11,530 nt of DNA, taken from CAYLOC01 sp964385195 (lineage in GTDB: Bacteria > Actinomycetota > Actinomycetes > Propionibacteriales > Nocardioidaceae). The notes under the pieces are model-generated. The model was not told where the DNA came from. It was given only the letters and a program-made list of their open reading frames with translations, and did no database searches. Shown piece by piece: positions 1-4,645 of this stretch. The stretch lies in the NCBI GenBank assembly GCA_964385195.1, contig CAYLOC010000097.1, positions 1-11,530 of the forward strand, written 5' to 3'. The translations under genes were made by a program, and so were the position numbers. Numbering within the stretch: position 1 is the first letter of the stretch; each line of letters starts with the position of its first letter.

Positions 1-55
1 GAGCATCTGACTACGGATCAGAAGGTTGGGGGTTCGAATCCCTCCGAGCGCGCCA
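1..55 (+). tRNA. tRNA-Arg (anticodon ACG), 3' part only
   Basis: The window opens inside a tRNA. The anticodon arm is a 5-bp stem (6-10 TCTGA with 18-22 TCAGA) closing a 7-base loop, with anticodon ACG at 13-15, preceded by T12. This reads arginine CGN codons, with A34 normally modified to inosine. A TTCGAAT T-loop (33-39) sits between GGGGG and CCCTC stem strands with one G-U pair. The 3' acceptor strand CGAGCGC (45-51), discriminator G52 and a genome-encoded CCA (53-55) follow. The 5' acceptor strand and most of the D arm lie outside the window, so the 5' boundary is unknown. The acceptor end is copied just downstream. Confidence 0.93.
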
Positions 56-67
56 TTCCGAGCGCGC
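43..67. repeat. 11-base direct repeat of the tRNA acceptor end
   Basis: TCCGAGCGCGC occurs at 43-53, inside the T-stem/acceptor end of the tRNA, and again at 57-67 after three intervening bases. It may be a slippage duplication. It could also be a remnant att-type core, because tRNA 3' ends are common integration sites. It is short, and no integrase is visible. Confidence 0.6.
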
Positions 68-78
68 AGTTCGTTACC

Positions 79-92
79 CACCCGTAGGGGTG
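79..92 (-). terminator. Candidate hairpin terminator after the small membrane gene
   Basis: CACCC (79-83) pairs with GGGTG (88-92) around a 4-base loop. It lies about 40 bases past the stop of the minus-strand gene ending at 131, and also just after the tRNA on the plus strand. There is no T-run, so termination is a guess. A matching CACCC/GGGTG hairpin lies at 415-428. Confidence 0.25.
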
Positions 93-130
93 TGGTGTGT
101 CACGAGGGCAGGCTGAAGACCCCGAGAAGC

Positions 131-394
131 CTATGGTGACTGGCGGTAACGGCGCCAGTGGTAGCGGACGTCGAGCCCTTGTTTCATCCCGAACGCCAGC
201 AGCAGGACCAGCGGGACCAGCGCAAGCGGCAGCCAATGCCGATACATCCGGCAGGCCACCAGCAGCAACAGCGCCGCAGCCCCGAGCGCGACCAGAACGC
301 CCAGTGCGGACCAGATGACGTCGCCCGCGGCAGATGAGTAGCGGGTGGCGGGCGAGATCGCCTGCGGCCGTTGGGAACGTAGGGCCCGCAGCAT
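131..394 (-). CDS. Small two-helix membrane protein, function unknown
   Basis: Encodes 87 residues starting at ATG (394, minus) and ending in TAG. An in-frame stop lies five codons upstream, so the start cannot move far. About 27 residues of polar N-terminus (QRPQAISPATRYSS) precede a hydrophobic stretch at roughly 28-49 (WSALGVLVALGAAALLLLVA). A short RMYRH turn leads to a second helix at roughly 53-69 (WLPLALVPLVLLLAFGM). The tail is basic (HWRRYRQ), so both ends are predicted to be cytoplasmic. Codon third positions are strongly G/C, as in real neighbouring genes. The ribosome binding site is poor (GAAAG almost touching the ATG), which lowers confidence. It lies downstream of the truncated haemoglobin on the same strand, 80 bases away. 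I do not recognise a family. The frame could still be chance, but two well-formed helices make that less likely. Confidence 0.5.
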   Translation of the reverse strand: MLRALRSQRPQAISPATRYSSAAGDVIWSALGVLVALGAAALLLLVACRMYRHWLPLALVPLVLLLAFGMKQGLDVRYHWRRYRQSP

Positions 395-414
395 CTTTCA
401 ACGGTAGCACCGCA

Positions 415-428
415 CACCCGTGTGGGTG
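415..428 (-). terminator. Candidate hairpin terminator after the haemoglobin gene
   Basis: CACCC (415-419) pairs with GGGTG (424-428) around a 4-base loop, about 47 bases past the stop of the haemoglobin gene and 20 bases before the membrane gene start. There is no U-tract. It may instead be a leader element of the membrane gene. Confidence 0.25.
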
Positions 429-474
429 GGGCTGAACATGAGGCGTGCACCGCCCCGGAACGTGGGACTGCTTC

Positions 475-879
475 TTACGACGGGAGGCTCGCCACGCCGG
501 TGAGGCGGCGGCACATCGAACGCGCGATGCGGCTGCCTTGCAGTTTCGCCAGATCCGCCGTCGCTCCCTTGTGCCGGTCATCGACCGTGGTCTCCCAGAT
601 CGCGAGCCAGCGCGCGAAGTGGGCGGGGGTCAAGTGCGCCCGTTCGTGCAACTGCTGGTGCGGGGTGAACATGTTCCGCCGGTAGCTGCCACCGCGCAGC
701 AGCGCCGCCTCCCAGAAGTCAGCGATCACCGGAAGGTGTAGGTCCAGGTCCATCCTTGCGATGTCGACGAACACGGGACCGAGTAGGTCGTCGACGAACA
801 TCCGCCCGTAGAAGTCACGCAACAGGTCCGTGATGTCGGCCCTGCTGGTGATATCGCACCGTGAGGTAGACGGGGTCAC
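475..879 (-). CDS. Group III truncated haemoglobin
   Basis: A 134-residue 2-on-2 globin of the group III (trHbP) class. It is a cytoplasmic haem protein; family members have been linked to O2/NO or peroxide chemistry and not to oxygen storage. Residues lining up with the characterised Campylobacter Ctb globin are Tyr24 (B10, in FYGRMF), His48 (E7), Phe55-Trp56 of the conserved FW pair, His74 (proximal F8 haem ligand, in FTPH) and Trp91 (G8, in ARWLAIW). The key haem-pocket set is therefore intact. About three extra residues lie between F8 and G8 compared with Ctb. Length is normal for the family. The GTG start is chosen because AGGAAGG lies 5 bases upstream (885-891). It is divergent from the small gene at 1054, with a 174-base gap that must hold its promoter; I cannot identify a convincing one. 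The helix assignments come from my alignment to a remembered Ctb sequence. Confidence 0.9.
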   Translation of the reverse strand: MTPSTSRCDITSRADITDLLRDFYGRMFVDDLLGPVFVDIARMDLDLHLPVIADFWEAALLRGGSYRRNMFTPHQQLHERAHLTPAHFARWLAIWETTVDDRHKGATADLAKLQGSRIARSMCRRLTGVASLPS

Positions 880-884
880 GGGAG

Positions 885-891
885 CCTTCCT
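885..891 (-). promoter_or_regulatory. Ribosome binding site deciding the haemoglobin GTG start
   Basis: On the minus strand AGGAAGG ends five bases before GTG (879-877). This supports the GTG start over later in-frame codons. Confidence 0.7.
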
Positions 892-966
892 GCTGGCGGT
901 TGAGATCCGACCTTGTTCTCACAACTGTACTCGGTGAAACCCGTGGATCGGGACTCACCAAAGCCC

Positions 967-995
967 TTGGTTTTACAGGTCTGTATACCTACGAT
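967..995 (+). promoter_or_regulatory. Weak candidate promoter for the small gene at 1054
   Basis: TTGGTT (967-972) and TACGAT (990-995) are separated by 17 bases, resembling a primary-sigma promoter with a poor -35. Transcription would start near 1002, about 50 bases before the GTG. The patch is AT-richer than its surroundings. A 6-bp hairpin (CTCCAC 1004-1009 with GTGGAG 1016-1021) would fall in the leader. The rest of this 174-base gap shows only a TTGT/ACAA inverted pair at 913-924. Confidence 0.25.
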
Positions 996-1041
996 GGTGG
1001 TAACTCCACGAAGTGGTGGAGAGCCGGGGACGGAGCGGAAC

Positions 1042-1050
1042 AAGGAGGTC
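1042..1050 (+). promoter_or_regulatory. Strong ribosome binding site of the small gene
   Basis: AAGGAGGTC is near-complementary to the 16S rRNA 3' end and lies three bases before GTG at 1054. It is the best evidence that the small frame is translated, and it sets the start inside a longer open frame. Confidence 0.7.
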
Positions 1051-1053
1051 GCC

Positions 1054-1293
1054 GTGTCGGCATGGAGGCACCAGGTTATGAGGTTGGCGCGGGAAGTGGG
1101 TACGGCGATCGATGCCGGCCACGCGATCCGGCTCGGTCTGCCGGTGTCGGACCGTGCGCGCGCCCCGCAATCGTCGACCCCGCAATCGTCGACTCCGCGA
1201 TCGTCGACCCCGCAAGACCTGCACCGCTTCGACGGCGGGCCGGCACAGGCCGGGCGCTGGGTATGGATCTCCGGGCCCTACGACAAGCCGTAG
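1054..1293 (+). CDS. Small protein of unknown function with PQSST repeats
   Basis: Encodes 79 residues from GTG (1054). The frame is open further upstream, but the near-perfect AAGGAGGTC at 1042-1050 picks this start. The N-terminal half (SAWRHQVMRLAREVGTAIDA) is helix-like and basic. The middle is a low-complexity linker PQSST-PQSST-PRSST encoded by a 15-base tandem repeat. The C-terminus is aromatic and compact (AGRWVWISGPYDKP). There are no cysteines, signal peptide or membrane segment. It is divergent from the truncated haemoglobin and convergent with the oxidase, whose stop is 23 bases away. I do not recognise a family. A head-linker-tail layout suggests two short binding motifs, but that is speculation. 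The length of the repeat linker may vary between strains. Confidence 0.6.
   Translation: MSAWRHQVMRLAREVGTAIDAGHAIRLGLPVSDRARAPQSSTPQSSTPRSSTPQDLHRFDGGPAQAGRWVWISGPYDKP
1166..1215 (+). repeat. 15-base tandem repeat, about 3.3 copies, in frame
   Basis: The unit CGCAATCGTCGACCC starts at 1166, 1181 and 1196, with a partial CGCAA at 1211-1215. Copies two and three each differ from the first by one base. Because 15 is a multiple of three, gain or loss of units keeps the frame and only changes the linker length. Confidence 0.9.
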
Positions 1294-1315
1294 AGACGGA
1301 CCGTAGACAAGCGCG

Positions 1316-2419
1316 TCAGAGCCGTGGGGCGAACGGTCGCAGGGCAGGATCGACCCTGCCATCGCAGACGGACCGCGCCACCAGGTCTGCAACGTAGGGA
1401 GCCAGCGTCAACCCGTTCGCGCCGTACCCGGTGACCAGCCACAAGGCCGGAATCCCCTCGACCGGACCGAGGTGCGGAAGTCCGTCATCGCTGACCGGTC
1501 GCAGCCCCACACGGGTCTCCAGCAGCGTTGCATCCGCGAGACCGGGGGCAACAGCAAGAGCCTCAGCGAGCACCTCCCGCTGACCGGCCGCAGTGACCCG
1601 TACGTCGAAACCACTCCCGGTCTCTCTCGTGGCCCCCACGACAACGCGGGAGTCGTCGAACGCGACGAGGTAGTGGCTCGTCAGTGGATGCACAGTCGGC
1701 CACGCCGCCGTATCCGTGTCAACGAGGCGGAGGTGGACGATCTGGCCGCGTTGCGGCGCTACTGGCAGCCGCAGACCCACCTGCTCCATCAACGGCCCGG
1801 ACCAGGCACCGGCCGCCACGATGACGACGTCGGCCGGCACCCGACGGCCATCGACCGCAACCTGGATGCCGTCGCCGGTCCGGCGCAGCGCGGCGTGGCC
1901 ACTGCGTACGCTCGCGCCATGGAATTCGGCGGCGGCGATCAGGCCCGCACGGAGCAGGCGCCCGTCGACCCGGGCGCCCCCGCCGATATGAACCGCTCCC
2001 ATCTGGGGCGCCAGCGGCGGAAACCGCGCATGCGCCGCAGGGCCGTCGAGCCGGGTGATACTACCGGCGGTGACCGAGTCCTCGGCCGCAATACGAGCGC
2101 GCCGCTCCGCCTCGTCCAGGCGGTCCGCATCGGCGTTGACGAGCAAGGAGCCCGTCGACCGGAATCCCACGTCGTCGACCCCTGCGTCCGTCAACAGGGC
2201 GAGCGTGGTCGGGTAGAAGTCAGCGGCTGCTCGCGACAGGTCCGACAAGGGCGAGCCGTCAGCGGAGCTCCACGGCTGGATGATCCCCGCCCCGGCCGCC
2301 GTCGCCGTGCCAGGGTCGTCGGCATCCACGAGCACCACGTCAACCGCCCGCCTCGCCAATGCGAACGCCGTCGCCGCCCCGGCGACACCGGCACCTATGA
2401 CCACGACCCGCAAGCCCAT
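1316..2419 (-). CDS. FAD-dependent oxidoreductase, DAO (D-amino acid/glycine oxidase) family
   Basis: A 367-residue flavoenzyme of the DAO fold. Family members oxidise a C-N bond of amino acids or amines, usually giving imine/ketone, ammonia and H2O2 or reduced acceptor. The N-terminus VVVIGAGVAGAATA carries the dinucleotide-binding GAGVAG (9-14), and the acidic residue ending strand two is Asp32 (VLVDADD). The C-terminal family signature is present: RVGLRPVSDDGLPHLGP, then TGYGANGLTLAP, which closes the FAD site. Length matches the single-domain family, for example ThiO-like or DadA-like enzymes. The exact substrate cannot be read, and no thi or amino-acid catabolic genes flank it. The frame is open for 91 more codons upstream, but the Rossmann strand begins right at this ATG and the extension runs into the divergent hemerythrin gene. 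The ribosome binding site is weak. It shares a 77-base divergent region and an AT-rich dyad with the hemerythrin gene. Confidence 0.88.
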   Translation of the reverse strand: MGLRVVVIGAGVAGAATAFALARRAVDVVLVDADDPGTATAAGAGIIQPWSSADGSPLSDLSRAAADFYPTTLALLTDAGVDDVGFRSTGSLLVNADADRLDEAERRARIAAEDSVTAGSITRLDGPAAHARFPPLAPQMGAVHIGGGARVDGRLLRAGLIAAAEFHGASVRSGHAALRRTGDGIQVAVDGRRVPADVVIVAAGAWSGPLMEQVGLRLPVAPQRGQIVHLRLVDTDTAAWPTVHPLTSHYLVAFDDSRVVVGATRETGSGFDVRVTAAGQREVLAEALAVAPGLADATLLETRVGLRPVSDDGLPHLGPVEGIPALWLVTGYGANGLTLAPYVADLVARSVCDGRVDPALRPFAPRL

Positions 2420-2451
2420 GGCCGGACGATACCGCCTGCGGCCAGGGGGTA

Positions 2452-2475
2452 TTAATCTAAGTGAAGTCAGATAAA
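2452..2475. promoter_or_regulatory. AT-rich dyad between oxidase and hemerythrin genes (candidate operator/promoter)
   Basis: Arms TTAATCT (2452-2458) and AGATAAA (2469-2475) match in 6 of 7 positions and flank a 10-base spacer. The 24-base element stands out in very GC-rich DNA and sits centrally in the 77-base divergent gap. On the minus strand TAGATT fits a -10 hexamer; on the plus strand TAATCT (2453-2458) could do the same. No good -35 was found for either. The regulator is unknown. Confidence 0.4.
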
Positions 2476-2483
2476 CGTCGGGT

Positions 2484-2494
2484 GGAGGAGGAGG
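2484..2494 (+). promoter_or_regulatory. Ribosome binding site deciding the hemerythrin start
   Basis: GGAGGAGGAGG gives several Shine-Dalgarno registers; the first GGAGG lies 8 bases before ATG 2497. It selects this ATG over the in-frame GTG at 2461, which lies inside the dyad. Confidence 0.75.
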
Positions 2495-2496
2495 CC

Positions 2497-2961
2497 ATGA
2501 CAGAGACCGTGAAGCTGTCCACCCTGCTGGAACGCGAGCACCGCGACATCGACGCCGGCATCGAGGAGTTCCGGGATGGCGAGCGCGTCGATCCCGCTCC
2601 CCTGACCCGCGCTCTCGCCGCGCTGCGTCGGCACATCTATCTTGAGGAGGAGTTCTTGTTCCCCGGCCTGAAGCCGGCCGGGTTGATGGCACCGATCTTC
2701 GTCATGCTGCGTGAGCACGGCGAGCTGTGGCAGACCATGGACCGGCTGGAGTCAGAACTGGCATCAAGTCCCGGTGAGGACAAGACCGTGACCATCTGCA
2801 AGGAGCTGCTGGAGCAGCTGGACCAGCACAACTCCAAGGAGGAGCCGATCATCTACCCCCAGGCCGACACCGCGCTCGCGCCGGAGACCGAAGAACGCCT
2901 GCGGCACTTCCTTGACGCCGGCAAGATCCCCGACGGGTGGGTCTGCGAACGCGCCCGTTGA
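2497..2961 (+). CDS. Hemerythrin (HHE) domain protein
   Basis: A 154-residue cytoplasmic four-helix-bundle protein predicted to bind a di-iron centre. The likely ligands recur in order: His15 (EREH), His46 and Glu50 (HIYLE), His74 (LREH), then His111 and Glu115 (HNSKE). The two HxxxE motifs are the family hallmark and the full set is present. Hemerythrin-like proteins bind O2, or handle NO or iron; which applies here cannot be read. It contains one cysteine (Cys101) and no signal peptide. It is divergent from the FAD oxidase and is followed 77 bases later by the glutamate-synthase-like gene on the same strand. A GC-rich inverted sequence around 2980-2990 in that gap is too weak to call a terminator, so co-transcription with the downstream pair is possible. 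An O2-binding protein next to a probable O2-consuming oxidase and near a haemoglobin suggests an oxygen-linked setting. Confidence 0.9.
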   Translation: MTETVKLSTLLEREHRDIDAGIEEFRDGERVDPAPLTRALAALRRHIYLEEEFLFPGLKPAGLMAPIFVMLREHGELWQTMDRLESELASSPGEDKTVTICKELLEQLDQHNSKEEPIIYPQADTALAPETEERLRHFLDAGKIPDGWVCERAR

Positions 2962-3038
2962 CCTGACGACCTCAGCGCGCCGGGCGCCGCAGTGGTAGAA
3001 ACATTCGGTGGTCAGCCGTACAACGAGGAGGTCGGCGC

Positions 3039-4634
3039 GTGTTCAGGTTCTTCATCGTCGGGTCACTGGCGGTCGCCGTCGTCCTGGTGGGCGTGGCGGC
3101 CGCGATCGGCCATTGGGCGTGGTGGGTGCTGGTCGCCCTCCTCGCCGCACTGCTCGTCGTCGGCGTGTACGACGTCACCCAGCGGCGGCACTCGGTGCTG
3201 CGGAACTACCCCGTGCTCGGCCACCTGCGCTACCTGCTGGAGGCGCTGCGGCCGGAGCTGCAGCAGTACTTCATCGAGCGGAACTTCGACGGCCGCCCCT
3301 ACGACCGCGACATCCGCTCGATCATCTACGAGCGGGCCAAGGGAGTCCACGGCGAACAGGCCTTTGGCACCGAGCGCGACATCCAGGCCGTCGGGTATGA
3401 GAACCTGGTTCACTCCACCGCACCGGTGCCGGAGCCGGATGAACCGCCACGCGTGATGATCGGCGGCCCCGACTGCACCAAGCCCTACTCCATGTCCCTG
3501 CTGAACGTCTCGGCGATGAGTTTCGGTGCCTTGTCGGCCAACGCGATCCGTGCGTTGAACCGCGGGGCGGCCATGGGCGGCTTCGCCCACGACACCGGCG
3601 AGGGCGGGCTGACGCCGTACCACCTGGAGAACGGCGGTGACCTGGTGTGGGAGCTGGGATCGGGCTACTTCGGCGCACGCACCAAGGACGGCGACTTCGA
3701 CCGCTCGATGTTCGCCGACAAGGCGGCCCACGACCACGTGAAGTGTGTGTCCCTGAAGCTGAGCCAGGGCGCCAAGCCGGGCATCGGCGGCGTGTTGCCC
3801 GCTGCCAAAGTCAGCGCGGAGATCGCCCAGTACCGGGGCGTGCCGGCCCACGAGAAGTGCGTCAGCCCCGCAGCGCACAGGGTCTTCAGCACTCCACGGG
3901 AACTGGTGCACTTCATCGCGAGGATGCGTGAACTCGCCGACGGCAAGCCCGCTGGGTTCAAACTCTGCATCGGCGCAAGGTCCGACGTGCTCGCGATCTG
4001 CAAGGCGATGGTCGAGGAGCAGGTGACACCGGACTTCATCATCGTCGACGGCGCGGAAGGGGGTACGGCGGCCGCGCCCTTGGAGTACGAGGACCACGTC
4101 GGTCTGCCGCTGACCGAAGGGCTGATGCTGATGCACAACGCGCTGGTCGGCACCGGGCTTCGGGACCGCATCCGGGTCGGGGCCGGTGGGAAGGTGGCTG
4201 CGGGGAACGACATCGTCAAACGACTCATCCAGGGCGCGGACTACACCAACGCGGCCCGGGCGATGATGATGGCGATCGGCTGCATCCAGGCCCAGCGTTG
4301 CCATACGAACACTTGCCCGGTCGGCGTGGCCACGCAGAACCCCCGCCGGGCCCGGGCCCTGAACGTCGACGACAAGAGCGTGCGGGTGCAGCAGTACCAC
4401 ACCGCCACCGTCCGGCAGGCCACCCAGATCATGGCGTCCCTCGGGGCCAGCGGTCCGGACGGCCTGCGCCATGACATGCTGCGTCGACAGGTGCGGCCGA
4501 ACGTGTCTCGTTCCTACGGCGAGCTGTATGAGTGGCTCCGCCCCGGAGAGCTCCTGGCCGAGCCGCCGCAGAGCTGGGCGGAGGACTGGGCCGTGGCCGA
4601 CCCCGACAACTTCCGCCCCGCCGTACCCGCTTGA
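3039..4634 (+). CDS. Membrane-anchored FMN-binding glutamate synthase family protein
   Basis: A 531-residue protein related to the FMN/Fe-S synthase domain of the glutamate synthase large subunit, but without the N-terminal glutaminase domain. Two hydrophobic segments at about 4-24 and 26-44 (IVGSLAVAVVLVGVAAAI; WWVLVALLAALLVVGVY) should anchor it with the catalytic part in the cytoplasm. Visible family motifs are SAMSFGALSANA (near 160), KLSQGAKPGIGG (from 240), DGAEGGTAAAP (from 337) and the 3Fe-4S pattern C415-x5-C421-x4-C426 (CIQAQRC...TCPVG). GltB makes glutamate from 2-oxoglutarate and ammonia; for these stand-alone anchored relatives the substrate is generally unproven, and no small subunit or glutaminase is encoded here. 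Start is GTG at 3039, with GAGGAGG 7 bases upstream. Its stop lies inside the ribosome binding site of the pyruvate oxidase gene, so the two are probably made together. Confidence 0.9.
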   Translation: MFRFFIVGSLAVAVVLVGVAAAIGHWAWWVLVALLAALLVVGVYDVTQRRHSVLRNYPVLGHLRYLLEALRPELQQYFIERNFDGRPYDRDIRSIIYERAKGVHGEQAFGTERDIQAVGYENLVHSTAPVPEPDEPPRVMIGGPDCTKPYSMSLLNVSAMSFGALSANAIRALNRGAAMGGFAHDTGEGGLTPYHLENGGDLVWELGSGYFGARTKDGDFDRSMFADKAAHDHVKCVSLKLSQGAKPGIGGVLPAAKVSAEIAQYRGVPAHEKCVSPAAHRVFSTPRELVHFIARMRELADGKPAGFKLCIGARSDVLAICKAMVEEQVTPDFIIVDGAEGGTAAAPLEYEDHVGLPLTEGLMLMHNALVGTGLRDRIRVGAGGKVAAGNDIVKRLIQGADYTNAARAMMMAIGCIQAQRCHTNTCPVGVATQNPRRARALNVDDKSVRVQQYHTATVRQATQIMASLGASGPDGLRHDMLRRQVRPNVSRSYGELYEWLRPGELLAEPPQSWAEDWAVADPDNFRPAVPA

Positions 4635-4640
4635 GGAGGA
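4633..4640 (+). promoter_or_regulatory. Ribosome binding site overlapping the upstream stop codon
   Basis: GAGGAGGA begins within the TGA (4632-4634) of the glutamate-synthase-like gene and lies five bases before ATG 4646. This arrangement implies translational coupling and fixes the start of the pyruvate oxidase gene. Confidence 0.75.
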
Positions 4641-4645
4641 CTGCG

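Noticed and set aside
1166..1215. CRISPR-like repeat array
   Set aside because: The units are 15 bases, directly abutting with no spacers, and encode PQSST in frame.
1..1300. Integrated mobile element or genomic island next to the tRNA
   Set aside because: No integrase, transposase or relaxase is seen, and the downstream genes share the base composition of the rest of the window. Only a short acceptor-end repeat supports the idea.
2420..2692. N-terminal extension of the FAD oxidase
   Set aside because: The extension is Arg/Pro-rich, overlaps the hemerythrin gene, and precedes the Rossmann strand that begins at the internal ATG (2419).
2962..3038. Terminator between hemerythrin and glutamate-synthase-like genes
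   Set aside because: The GC-rich inverted sequence near 2980-2990 gives only a 4-bp stem and has no U-tract.
3063..4472. Long open frame (469 codons) on the minus strand opposite the glutamate-synthase-like gene
   Set aside because: Its translation shows no family motifs. Long antisense frames are expected in GC-rich coding DNA, and the plus-strand frame has clear FMN and Fe-S motifs.
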